From the NCBI GenBank assembly GCA_037783545.1, contig JBBELK010000682.1, positions 1 through 64,000 of the forward strand: 64,000 nucleotides of DNA, in the 5' to 3' direction. Each line of letters opens with the position of its first letter. Position 1 is the stretch's first letter. The notes under the pieces are model-generated. The model was not told where the DNA came from. It worked only from the letters and a program-made list of their open reading frames with translations, and made no database searches. The translations under genes were made by a program, and so were the position numbers. Below, one piece after another: positions 20,471 through 30,207 of this stretch. Source of the stretch: Henricia sp. BOLD:AAB3569 (Eukaryota > Echinodermata > Asteroidea > Spinulosida > Echinasteridae).

Positions 20471-20935
20471 AAAGGGCTATAATAGCGGTGCTTCATTCCA
20501 CGTTTGTAAAGCTACGTGCAAGTTTTGTTATTCGATTGGCTGTAAAACGGGGGAAATAGACACATGGGTACGCTGCGATATATGTAACCGTAATTTTAAG
20601 ATAAAACCTGTTTTGAGAACATGACGCTAAAGTAATCGGCAAAAAGACGGTTTGTCAGTCATTCTATCGCTGCAACGCATACGTGAGTATCGAAATGACT
20701 GCAAAACACGGAAAGCACAACTGCGCAAACTAATATTGCCAGACCTGCGAACAAATGATAGCGTTTGATCACCGGTGTTTTATTAAAGTCATCAAAATTA
20801 AAACGGGAAAAAAGCGCCTAAAAAACAATGCATCGCCAGGTACTGCAGAGGGAATTATAAACCAAACCGTTCAAAGGTCCAATGAAATACATATTTTTTG
20901 ACTTTGAGTACGCAGGATGGCGGATGTAAAATGTT
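20466..20935 (+). pseudogene. DNA polymerase zinc-rich region, duplicated fragment
   Basis: This repeats 18,345-18,805 almost base for base: AAAGGGCTATAATAGCGGTG, CGATATATGTAACCG and GCGTTTGATCACCGGTGTTT. Here the Exo I core FFDFE is still readable at about 20,895, unlike copy 1, but a deletion follows. Several in-frame stops (for example before CQTCEQMI) show it is dead. Confidence 0.7.
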
Positions 20936-21861
20936 GACTGGCTGACTGTAGGGGCGGTGCAGAAAAATACTGCTTTGTCCGACTGACAATGTTGACTATT
21001 TTGCATGGCCCCATGTAGCTACATGTATTTAGTAATGGCAGGATCATGCATGTGGATCACGTGTCGTCGGCCCATTTTTATCTACACAGGTGTTATGCTT
21101 CTGGCCAAATACCAAACACGGATTGAAGAAAAGGATAATCAAGGAGGAAATTCCAGACAAGGAATCGTGGCTGGAACATAAAGTCCGGATCCTGGCAAAT
21201 GGAAAAGGTAATGAATCAGTGGGATTGCTTAGAGTTCCAGCCATGGAGGTTCAAGATTGTTTCTGAAGTCTGTTTCATTGCAACATTGAAATTTGCACAA
21301 CTTTTGTGAAATCAACAATAAATGGGTTATTCTTGAAATTGTCTAAAAGTAACATTTTGGTCTATTATACCTGCCTGTGTAAACATGCGACATGAAAATG
21401 TCACTAAAATATACCTCAAACTGTTTTTGTTTGGAATGTAATTCGTAATTTGTATAAGATCTTTTGGAAATTATAACAAAATGTTAAAGTTACTAAATAA
21501 TATCCCATGTGAATAAGACAAACTGGACCCCAAATTTACAGAAAGATGCATAAAAGCTGTAGGAATTTTTGGCATGTTAAAGACAATCTTAATTTTCTTT
21601 AGAATATGTGGACTACACTACTGCCAGCGACTGTGCCAACAGAGCAGAAGACACATCAAACATAGATTCTGATGTTGATGTAACGCGTCGGAGACACATG
21701 CCACTCCGCTATCGTAATGAACAAACCAACGAATCCAGTGCCGATGACGAAATTGAGGGTACAGTGACTGAAAAATCATACTATTAAAAGAATCATGATC
21801 CTTATATTGCATGTGCTATTCAGAAGTGGCACCAAATATTCCAAACATTTGTTAAACATGG
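20936..21861. other. Unassigned stretch between element fragments
   Basis: Short exon-like frames occur, such as one at 21,604-21,787 with an acidic tail (SSADDEIEGTVTE) and an upstream AG acceptor. None is recognised. The region may be the remains of a transposase-associated gene. Confidence 0.3.
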
Positions 21862-22349
21862 AGAGCCGAAAGAGGAAGCGGGATGAGTTGACGTAAGAAG
21901 AAGACCTCGTCCCGGACACTACCTGTAGAGAGCTGAAGATTGCCGAGGAAGAAGATCAAGACCGGAGACAAGACGCCATTAAGGATGGCTCTAAAGAACT
22001 TTCTTTTAATATATTTCAATCCATACTTGTACCGACGGTACTTAAGAAAGTAGACGAGATAAGTATGAGACAATGTTACGGGTGCAGTTTACCCATGGTC
22101 GATGATGTTACGCAGCGCGATCACGACTGTATAATGGATTCAATGCAAATTAAAATCAAGAAATTCTTTGATCTGGCACTTGATAAAATTATTGAGAGAG
22201 GGTTGGTCACGTGTAGAATGGAGTGGAATATCAAAGCGCGTGAGATTGATAGTATAGCAACTGCGTATCCTACGATTTATCACACAAATGGACTTTTCAC
22301 CGAGTACGTAGACAAACACGTCAACATTCCCGAAAAAGGTACTTTTTGA
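21862..22349 (+). pseudogene. PC4-zinc gene, 3' part only (copy 1)
   Basis: The frame starts inside the linker of the PC4-zinc gene (ESRKRKRDELT, then a stop where the other copies read on) and continues through CYGCSLPMVDDVTQRDHDC to a stop after NIPEKGTF. The N-terminal PC4-like domain is missing. The zinc part is open from 22,065. It is the most diverged copy of the family in the window. Confidence 0.7.
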
Positions 22350-22366
22350 CGTACGTTATGCCAAGA

Positions 22367-22765
22367 ACAGGAGAGCCGAAAGAGGAAGCGACATGAGTTG
22401 ACGGTAGAAGAAGACCTCGTCCCTGACACTACCTGTAAAGAGCCGAAGATTGCCGAGGAAGATCAAGATCAAGACCGGAGACCAGACGCCATTAAGGATG
22501 GCTTTCTTTTAATATATTTCAATCCATACTTGTACCGACGGTACTTAAGAGAGTAGACGAGATAAGTATGAGAAATTTTTACAGGTGCGGTTTACCCGGG
22601 GTCGATGTTACGCAGCGCAACCATGAATGCATGATGGACCTGATGCAATATAAAATTGAAAAATACTTTGATCTAGCACTTGATGAAATTATTGAGAGAA
22701 GGCTGGGCACGTGTAGAATATTCTACGGGAAGTCACCGCTGATCCCTCAAGAAGGTTCAAGATGA
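22367..22765 (+). pseudogene. PC4-zinc gene, truncated copy (short type)
   Basis: It begins at the same linker point as the full copies (GAACAGGAGAGCCG), has a deletion in the helical part that shifts the frame, then re-opens at 22,568 with FYRCGLPGVDVTQRNHEC. It ends IFYGKSPLIPQEGSR with a TGA that overlaps the ATG of the next full copy (ATGA). The same truncated type recurs at 26,475, 27,577 and 28,680 as the second part of the 1,102-bp unit. Confidence 0.7.
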
Positions 22766-23277
22766 CCAACGTACGTCACGTGGTAGTTGAGACCTTCAGA
22801 GACAATGTTTACGTGAAGGTCCGCGAGTACTGCCCCATCAGCAATGGCACTTTCTGGGGCGGACCCCGAGGGATAAACCTTCGTATCCACGAATGGAAGA
22901 GACTGGTAAAGATGGTTCCCTCCATTAACAAGGCGGTCGACGATGCAGTCCAAGAACAGGAGAGCCGGAAGAGGAAGCGAGATGAGTTGGCGGACGAAGA
23001 AGAAGAAGACCTCGTCCCTGACACTACCTGTAAAGAGCTCAAGATTGCCGAGGAAGAAGATCAAGATCAAGACCGGAGACAAGCCGTCCTTAAGAATTAC
23101 GCTAAAGAACTTTCTTTTAATATAATTAAGGCAATAATTGTACCGACGGTACTTAAGAAAGTAGATAAAATAAGTATGAGACATTGTTACGGGTGCGGTT
23201 TACCCATGGTCGATGATGTTACGCAGCGCAATCACGACTGTATAATGGATTCAATGCAAATTAAAATCAAGAAATTC
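22762..23277 (+). pseudogene. PC4-zinc gene fused to DNA polymerase (copy 2)
   Basis: The PC4-like domain is intact (VREYCPISNGTFWGGPRG, INLRIHEWKRLVKMV), followed by the linker and the C-x2-C...H-x-C motif. At about 23,277, inside the helix after MQIKIKKFL, the sequence switches to polymerase (MFPLCRTCVETEK). The frame of the PC4 gene then runs on out of phase for 34 codons and stops at 23,379. The junction is abrupt, which suggests recombination rather than decay. Confidence 0.7.
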
Positions 23278-24250
23278 TTATGTTTCCACTGTGTAGAACA
23301 TGCGTCGAGACAGAGAAGTCTCAACCCTGCCGTCACGGCGTCGAACAGCGTGCCCTGTGCGGTACTTACGTGTCGATAGAACTTCAAAATGCCGTGCAAT
23401 TGGGGTACGTTGTCATGGAAATTTATAGTGTGTGGCACTTTGAAAAATTGGAACGGTATGATCCAGATACTAGACAGATGGACTATTCACGGATTACATC
23501 AATACGTTTTTAAAGTTAAAGCAGGAAAGTTCAGGCATTCCGCAATGGTGTAAGACGGAAGATGACGTTATAAAATACATAAGCGATTATTTCGAAAGGG
23601 AGGGAATTAAGTTAGAAAGGGAAAAAATAAAGGAGAACCCGGGATTGAGGGTACTCTCTAAGGGGAACTTAAACTCGATGTGGAGAAAACTAGGTCAAAA
23701 ATTAAACATGCCGAAGACAGAAGTATGTATGGAAGCGAGTAAGGTTTATGAGTTCCTTTATGCCGACGACAAAATCGTACATAATATCTATTTTTTCAGC
23801 AACGACAATCTGCCCGAAGTTAAATACAGCGCGGATGAAGAATCCGTTACCCCGAATCTGCGCACTAACGTCGTCATAGCTGCGTTCACCACTGCGCATG
23901 CAAGATTAAAACTGTACACAGTCTTAGAAAAACTGCAAGAACGAGTATTATATTACGATACGGACAGCATAATTTACGTAGAAAGACCCGGCGAATATGT
24001 TCCACCTATGGGCGATTATGACCAATGAAATAAGCCCGAAAGATGGCAATTACATACAAACGTTTGTTACCGGAGGACCGAGAAATTATGCATACCGTTT
24101 AAATACAGGAAAAACATGTTGTAAAGTACGGGGGTTCTCGCTCAATTTCAAAAACTCACAGAAGATAAACTTTGACACCGTAGTGCACATGATTAAAACG
24201 ACAAACACCCCCAAAGTAACCATAACGAATAAAAATAACATAACGCGGGA
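23278..24250 (+). pseudogene. DNA polymerase B palm region, copy A
   Basis: This segment carries the second half of the polymerase. It has a CxxC block (FPLCRTCVETEKSQPC), GTYVSIELQNAVQLGYVV, DDVIKYISDYFEREGI, a motif B equivalent KGNLNSMWRKLGQK, then NVVIAAFTTAHARLKLY and the motif C active-site sequence YYDTDSIIYVERP at about 23,952. Motif B has R where the family usually has G (SxWGKxGQ). Frames break near 23,495 and 24,020, and the C-terminus after about 24,250 is replaced by unrelated sequence. It cannot encode a working enzyme as it stands. Confidence 0.75.
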
Positions 24251-24461
24251 TACAAATACCAAGAAAAGTGTCCAAAGTAATGAGAAAGGACTACAGGATA
24301 GTACATCCCTCCCCTGGTGACAGCCAAGGTGGACCCGGAACGCCTCCAACGACTGCAACGAAGGATGACCAGCCGAGCCAAGGTTAAGTTGGGCCCCGTC
24401 GTTCAACGCCACCCCCTCGGTGAGACGGGAAGTCACCGCTGATCCCTCAAGAAGGTTCAAG

Positions 24462-25110
24462 ATGACCGACGTATGTCACGTGGTAGTTGAGCCCTTTAGA
24501 GACAAATTTTACGTAACAGTCCGCGAGTACTGCCCCGTCAACAATGGCACTTTCTGGGGCGGACCCCGAGGGATAAACCTTCGCATCAACAAATGGAAGA
24601 GACTGGTGAAGATGGTTCCCTCCATTAACAAGGCGGTCGACGATGCGGTCCAAGAACAGGAGAGCCGGAAGAGGAAGCGAGACGAGTTGGCGGAAGAAGA
24701 AGAAGACCTCGTCCCTGACACTACCTGTAAAGAGCTGAAGATTGCCGAGGAAGAAAATCAAGATCAAGATCGGGGACAAGCCGTCCTTAAGAATGACGCT
24801 AAAGAACTTTCTTTTAATATAATTCAGGCAATAATTGTACCGACGGTACTTAAGAAAGTAGATGAAATAAGTATAAGACATTGTTACGGGTGCGGTTTAC
24901 CCAGGGTCGATGTTACGCAGCGCAACCATTAATGCATGATGGACCTGATGCAAATTAACATTAAAAAATACTTTGATCTAGCACTTGATGAAATTATTAA
25001 GAGAGCGCTGGGCACGTGTAGAATGGAATGGAATATCAAAGCGCGTGAGATTGATAGTATAGCAACTGCGTATCCTACGATTTATCACACAAATGGACTT
25101 TTCACGGATT
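24462..25110 (+). pseudogene. PC4-zinc gene fused to DNA polymerase (copy 3)
   Basis: The PC4-like domain is open (VREYCPVNNGTFWGGPRG, INLRINKWKRLVKMV). A TAA at 24,930 interrupts the zinc motif just after QRNH, where other copies read GAA. The frame reopens at 24,936, and after AYPTIYHTNGLFT it passes in frame into polymerase sequence (DYINTFLKLKQ) at about 25,108. This is a second, different chimera of the same two genes. Confidence 0.7.
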
Positions 25111-25720
25111 ACATCAATACGTTTTTAAAGTTAAAGCAGGAAAGTTCAGGCATTCCGCAATGGTGTAAGACGGAAGATGACGTTATAAAATACATGAGCG
25201 ATTATTTCGAAAGGGAGGGAATTAAGTTAGAAAGGGAAAAAATAAGAAACCGGGATTGAGGGCGCTCTCTAAGGGGAACTTAAACTCGATGTGCAGGAAA
25301 CTAGGTCAAAAATTAAACATGCCGAAGACAGAAGTATGTACGGAAGCGAGTAAGGTTTATGAGTTCCTTTATGCCGACGACAAAATCGTATATAATATCA
25401 ATTTTTTCATCAATGACAATCTGGCCGAAGTTAAGTACAGTGCGGATGAAGAATCCGTTACCCCGAATCCGCGCACTAACGTCGTCATAGGTGCATTCAC
25501 CACTGCGCATGCAAGATTAAAACTGTACACTGTCCTAGAAAAACTGCAAGAACGAGTATTATATTACGATACGGACAGCGTAATTTACGTAGAAAGACCA
25601 AGCGAATACGTTCCATCTCTGGGGGATTACTTGGGCGAGCTGACCAACGAAATCAGCCCAAAAGATGGCAATTACATACAAACGTTCGTTTTGAAATTAT
25701 TGAGAGAGGGCTGGGCACGT
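25108..25720 (+). pseudogene. DNA polymerase B palm region, copy B
   Basis: It is nearly identical to copy A from YINTFLKLKQESSGIPQW onward: KGNLNSMCRKLGQK, NVVIGAFTTAHARLKLY and motif C YYDTDSVIYVERP at about 25,562. A small deletion at 25,245-25,255 shifts the frame. After YIQTFV at about 25,690 the sequence switches back to the PC4-zinc family (GAGAGAGGGCTGGGCACGTG). Confidence 0.75.
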
Positions 25721-25769
25721 GTAAAACATTCTACGGGAAGTCACCGCTGATCCCTCAAGAAGGTTCAAG

Positions 25770-26459
25770 ATGACCGACGTACGTCACGTGGTAGTTGAGA
25801 CCTTCAGAGACAATGTTTACGTGAAGGTCCGCGAGTACTGCCCCATCAGCGATAGCACTTTCTGAGGCGGACCCCGAGAGATAAACCTTCGTATCCACGA
25901 ATGGAAGAGACTGGTAAAGATGGTTCCCTCCATTAACAAGGCGGTCGACGATGCAGTCCAAGAACAGGAGAGCCGGAAGAGGAAGCGAGACGAGTTGGCG
26001 GAATGGGAAGAAGACCTCGTCCCTGACACTACCTGTAAAGAGCTTAAGATTGCCGAGGAAGAAGATCATGACCAGGGACAAGCCGTCCTTAAGAATGACG
26101 CTAAAGAACTTTCTTTTAATATATTTCAATCCATACTTGTACCGATGGTGCTTAAGAAAGTAGATGAAATAAGTATGAGACATTGTTACGGGTGCGGTTT
26201 ACCCATGGCCGATGATGTTATGCAGCGCAATCACGACTGTATAATGGATTCAATGCAAATTAAAATCAAGAAATTCTTTGATCTAGCACTTGATGAAATT
26301 ATTAAGAGAGGGTTGGTCACGTGTAGAATGGAATGGAATATCAAAGCGCGTGAGATTGATAGTATAGCAACTGCGTATCCTACGATTTATCATACAAATG
26401 GACTTTTCACTGAGTACGTAGACAAACACATCAACATTCACGAAAAACGTACTTTTTGA
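25770..26459 (+). pseudogene. PC4-zinc gene with an early nonsense codon (copy 4, array unit 1)
   Basis: This is the same 229-codon layout as the intact copy at 26,872, but a TGG-to-TGA change at about 25,863 (TTCTGAGGCGG) stops it after 31 codons, inside the PC4-like domain. An internal ATG at 25,920 leaves the linker and zinc part open. It starts the near-identical tandem array. Confidence 0.75.
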
Positions 26460-26474
26460 CGTACGTTATGCCAA

Positions 26475-26875
26475 GAACAGGAGAGCCGAAAGAGGAAGCG
26501 ACATGAGTTGACGGTAGAAGAAGACCTCGTCCCTGACACTACCTGTAAAGAGCTGAAGATTGCCGAGGAAGATCAAGATCAAGACCGGAGACCAGACGCC
26601 ATTAAGGATGGCTTTCTTTTAATATATTTCAATCCATACTTGTACCGACGGTACTTAAGAGAGTAGACGAGATAAGTATGAGAAATTTTTACAGGTGCGG
26701 TTTACCCGGGGTCGATGTTACGCAGCGCAACCATGAATGCATGATGGACCTGATGCAATATAAAATTGAAAAATACTTTGATCTAGCACTTGATGAAATT
26801 ATTGAGAGAAGGCTGGGCACGTGTAGAATATTCTACGGGAAGTCACCGCTGATCCCTCAAGAAGGTTCAAGATGA
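26475..26875 (+). pseudogene. PC4-zinc gene, truncated copy in array unit 1
   Basis: The same short type as 22,367-22,765: linker start, frame-shifting deletion, zinc part reopening at 26,678 (FYRCGLPGVDVTQRNHEC), end IFYGKSPLIPQEGSR. Its stop overlaps the ATG at 26,872 by four bases. Confidence 0.7.
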
Positions 26876-27561
26876 CCGACGTACGTCACGTGGTAGTTGA
26901 GACCTTCAGAGACAATGTTTACGTGAAGGTCCGCGAGTACTGCCCCATCAGCAATGGCACTTTCTGGGGCGGACCCCGAGGGATAAACCTTCGTATCCAC
27001 GAATGGAAGAGACTGGTAAAGATGGTTCCCTCCATTAACAAGGCGGTCGACGATGCAGTCCAAGAACAGGAGAGCCGGAAGAGGAAGCGAGACGAGTTGG
27101 CGGAATGGGAAGAAGACCTCGTCCCTGACACTACCTGTAAAGAGCTTAAGATTGCCGAGGAAGAAGATCATGACCAGGGACAAGCCGTCCTTAAGAATGA
27201 CGCTAAAGAACTTTCTTTTAATATATTTCAATCCATACTTGTACCGATGGTGCTTAAGAAAGTAGATGAAATAAGTATGAGACATTGTTACGGGTGTGGT
27301 TTACCCATGGTCGATGATGTTATGCAGCGCAATCACGACTGTATAATGGATTCAATGCAAATTAAAATCAAGAAATTCTTTGATCTAGCACTTGATGAAA
27401 TTATTAAGAGAGGGTTGGTCACGTGTAGAATGGAATGGAATATCAAAGCGCGTGAGATTGATAGTATAGCAACTGCGTATCCTACGATTTATCACACAAA
27501 TGGACTTTTCACTGAGTACGTAGACAAACACATCAACATTCACAAAAAACGTACTTTTTGA
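26872..27561 (+). CDS. PC4/SUB1-like domain plus zinc motif protein, the only intact copy (229 aa)
   Basis: Residues 6-60 match the PC4/SUB1 (p15) fold: VVVETFRDNVYVKVREY, then GGPRGINLRIHEWKRLVKMV and PSINKAV. This recalls the family pattern of KKGISLS, a W, and IPEID in known PC4 proteins. PC4 domains bind single-stranded DNA as dimers and act in transcription or DNA replication and repair. A basic cluster RKRKR (69-73) could be a nuclear localisation signal, and an acidic stretch lies at 79-102. A zinc-type motif C139-x2-C142-x12-H155-x-C157 precedes a helical C-terminus. Its ATG overlaps the stop of the preceding truncated copy (ATGA). Its association with polymerase fragments suggests a role in element replication; that is inference. 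Confidence 0.65.
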   Translation: MTDVRHVVVETFRDNVYVKVREYCPISNGTFWGGPRGINLRIHEWKRLVKMVPSINKAVDDAVQEQESRKRKRDELAEWEEDLVPDTTCKELKIAEEEDHDQGQAVLKNDAKELSFNIFQSILVPMVLKKVDEISMRHCYGCGLPMVDDVMQRNHDCIMDSMQIKIKKFFDLALDEIIKRGLVTCRMEWNIKAREIDSIATAYPTIYHTNGLFTEYVDKHINIHKKRTF

Positions 27562-27576
27562 CGTACGTTATGCCAA

Positions 27577-27977
27577 GAACAGGAGAGCCGAAAGAGGAAG
27601 CGACATGAGTTGACGGTAGAAGAAGACCTCGTCCCTGACACTACCTGTAAAGAGCTGAAGATTGCCGAGGAAGATCAAGATCAAGACCGGAGACCAGACG
27701 CCATTAAGGATGGCTTTCTTTTAATATATTTCAATCCATACTTGTACCGACGGTACTTAAGAGAGTAGACGAGATAAGTATGAGAAATTTTTACAGGTGC
27801 GGTTTACCCGGGGTCGATGTTACGCAGCGCAACCATGAATGCATGATGGACCTGATGCAATATAAAATTGAAAAATACTTTGATCTAGCACTTGATGAAA
27901 TTATTGAGAGAAGGCTGGGCACGTGTAGAATATTCTACGGGAAGTCACCGCTGATCCCTCAAGAAGGTTCAAGATGA
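27577..27977 (+). pseudogene. PC4-zinc gene, truncated copy in array unit 2
   Basis: The short type again, reopening at 27,780 and ending with GKSPLIPQEGSR. The ATGA overlap with the next full copy at 27,974 is kept. Confidence 0.7.
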
Positions 27978-28664
27978 CCGACGTACGTCACGTGGTAGTT
28001 GAGACCTTCAGAGACAATGTTTACGTGAAGGTCCGCGAGTACTGCCCCATCAGCAATGGCACTTTCTGGGGCGGACCCCGAGGGATAAACCTTCGTATCC
28101 ACGAATGGAAGAGACTGGTAAAGATGGTTCCCTCCATTAACAAGGCGGTCGACGATGCAGTCCAAGAACAGGAGAGCCGGAAGAGGAAGCGAGACGAGTT
28201 GGCGGAATGGGAAGAAGACCTCGTCCCTGACACTACCTGGAAAGAGCTTAAGATTGCCGAGGAAGAAGATCATGACCAGGGACAAGCCGTCCTTAAGAAT
28301 GACGCTAAAGAACTTTCTTTTAATATATTTCAATCCATACTTGTACCGATGGTGCTTAAGAAAGTAGATGAAATAAGTATGAGACATTGTTACGGGTGTG
28401 GTTTACCCATGGTCGATGATGTTATGCAGCGCAATCACGACTGTATAATGGGATTCAATGCAAATTAAAATCAAGAAATTCTTTGATCTAGCACTTGATG
28501 AAATTATTAAGAGAGGGTTGGTCACGTGTAGAATGGAATGGAATATCAAAGCGCGTGAGATTGATAGTATAGCAACTGCGTATCCTACGATTTATCACAC
28601 AAATGGACTTTTCACTGAGTACGTAGACAAACACATCAACATTCACGAAAAACGTACTTTTTGA
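27974..28664 (+). pseudogene. PC4-zinc gene with +1 frameshift (array unit 3)
   Basis: This copy is identical in layout to the intact copy, but an extra G near 28,450 (ATAATGGGATTC for ATAATGGATTC) ends the frame after 164 codons, just past the zinc motif. The C-terminal helical part remains open from 28,458. One linker cysteine is changed to W (DTTWKE). The same extra G occurs in the next unit, so it spread by duplication or conversion. Confidence 0.75.
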
Positions 28665-28679
28665 CGTACGTTATGCCAA

Positions 28680-29080
28680 GAACAGGAGAGCCGAAAGAGG
28701 AAGCGACATGAGTTGACGGTAGAAGAAGACCTCGTCCCTGACACTACCTGTAAAGAGCTGAAGATTGCCGAGGAAGATCAAGATCAAGACCGGAGACCAG
28801 ACGCCATTAAGGATGGCTTTCTTTTAATATATTTCAATCCATACTTGTACCGACGGTACTTAAGAGAGTAGACGAGATAAGTATGAGAAATTTTTACAGG
28901 TGCGGTTTACCCGGGGTCGATGTTACGCAGCGCAACCATGAATGCATGATGGACCTGATGCAATATAAAATTGAAAAATACTTTGATCTAGCACTTGATG
29001 AAATTATTGAGAGAAGGCTGGGCACGTGTAGAATATTCTACGGGAAGTCACCGCTGATCCCTCAAGAAGGTTCAAGATGA
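28680..29080 (+). pseudogene. PC4-zinc gene, truncated copy in array unit 3
   Basis: The short type, reopening at 28,883 and ending GKSPLIPQEGSR at 29,080, overlapping the ATG at 29,077. Confidence 0.7.
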
Positions 29081-29770
29081 CCGACGTACGTCACGTGGTA
29101 GTTGAGACCTTCAGAGACAATGTTTACGTGAAGGTCCGCGAGTACTGCCCCATCAGCAATGGCACTTTCTGGGGCGGACCCCGAGGGATAAACCTTCGTA
29201 TCCACGAATGGAAGAGACTGGTAAAGATGGTTCCCTCCATTAACAAGGCGGTCGACGATGCAGTCCAAGAACAGGAGAGCCGGAAGAGGAAGCGAGACGA
29301 GTTGGCGGAATGGGAAGAAGACCTCGTCCCTGACACTACCTGTAAAGAGCTTAAGATTGCCGAGGAAGAAGATCATGACCAGGGACAAGCCGTCCTTAAG
29401 AATGACGCTAAAGAACTTTCTTTTAATATATTTCAATCCATACTTGTACCGATGGTGCTTAAGAAAGTAGATGAAATAAGTATGAGACATTGTTACGGGT
29501 GTGGTTTACCCATGGTCGATGATGTTATGCAGCGCAATCACGACTGTATAATGGGATTCAATGCAAATTAAAATCAAGAAATTCTTTGATCTAGCACTTG
29601 ATGAAATTATTGAGAGAGGGTTGGTCACGTGTAGAATGGAGTGGAATATCAAAGCGCGTGAGATTGATAGTATAGCAACTGCGTATCCTACGATTTATCA
29701 CACAAATGGACTTTTCACCGAGTACGTGGACAAAAACGTCAACATTCCTCGAAAAACATACTTTTTGACG
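29077..29770 (+). pseudogene. PC4-zinc gene with +1 frameshift (array unit 4, last)
   Basis: It carries the same extra G as the previous unit (at about 29,553), so the frame ends after 164 codons. The separate C-terminal frame from 29,561 departs from the others after NGLFTEYVDKNVNIP. There it continues into TYFLTYVMPNAKSFD, and this marks the right edge of the array. Confidence 0.75.
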
Positions 29771-29867
29771 TATGTTATGCCAAATGCTAAATCTTTTGAC
29801 ATGGTATTTTTTGAAGTTTTTTTTTTTTCATCAAGAGTTCGTATATAATTTGTTTTAAACTTTTTGC

Positions 29868-30016
29868 TCGAGTACTGTATCAGTGATGTAGATATTCTCA
29901 AATGTTGCCGTGTTCAATTTTATGAATTGTTCATGAAGGTAACACCCACGGAGCCTGGTGATTACAGGGTTGACCCGTTCAAGCATTGCATAACAATAAC
30001 ATCGGCGTGTAACTAA
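29868..30016 (+). pseudogene. DNA polymerase B fragment (after Exo II)
   Basis: About 145 bp matches 36,585-36,725: CSVSDVDILKCCRV-type sequence, then YELFMKVTPTEPGDYRVDPF and KHCITITSACN. In intact relatives this leads into the palm domain. Here it is cut off and followed by a hairpin that elsewhere ends gene X. Confidence 0.65.
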
Positions 30017-30028
30017 AACAAAACTAAC

Positions 30029-30044
30029 AATCCTTTTCAGGACC
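30029..30044 (+). terminator. Histone-like 3' stem-loop, copy 1
   Basis: AATCCT-TTTC-AGGACC with ACCACAAC after it and a CAAAAAGATA purine box about 12 bp on. The inner 4 bp pair; the outer two pairs are lost (AA opposite CC). Compare the metazoan histone hairpin (GGYYCT-TTTC-AGRRCC followed by ACC). Confidence 0.45.
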
Positions 30045-30094
30045 ACCACAACTTTCAAAAAGATATTTATGTACATGTATGCCTAATAACGTCA

Positions 30095-30102
30095 TATTTA
30101 AA
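30095..30102 (+). promoter_or_regulatory. TATTTAAA box downstream of the stem-loop, copy 1
   Basis: TATTTAAA lies about 50 bp after the hairpin, preceded by TAATAACGTCA. The same spacing and context occur at 31,902 and 33,966, so it is probably the TATA box of the next gene of the element. Confidence 0.4.
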
Positions 30103-30207
30103 TACCGTATATTTTTTTAAAGTTTATTTTTAGCTGTAATTGTCTCCATACAGTACCTTTGAAAGTCTCACAAGTGACGGTGGATTTTATTTTTGTATTA
30201 AAACATG

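Larger units (their letters stand above)
25770..29770 (+). repeat. Tandem array of 1,102-bp units (about 3.6 copies)
   Basis: Unit starts, taken at the ATG of the full PC4-zinc copy, are 25,770, 26,872, 27,974 and 29,077, giving spacings of 1,102, 1,102 and 1,103 bp. Each unit holds a full copy (about 690 bp) followed by a truncated copy (about 400 bp). The units differ by only a handful of bases. The last is incomplete and diverges after about 29,750. The 1,103 spacing comes from a single extra G. An older, more diverged pair lies at 21,862-22,762. Confidence 0.85.

Noticed and set aside
22747..29490. Long minus-strand frames of about 142 codons opposite each PC4-zinc copy (SHTYFIYFLK...)
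   Set aside because: They mirror the plus-strand gene, are conserved only because the units are near-identical, and show no family motif. The plus strand has recognisable PC4 and zinc signatures.
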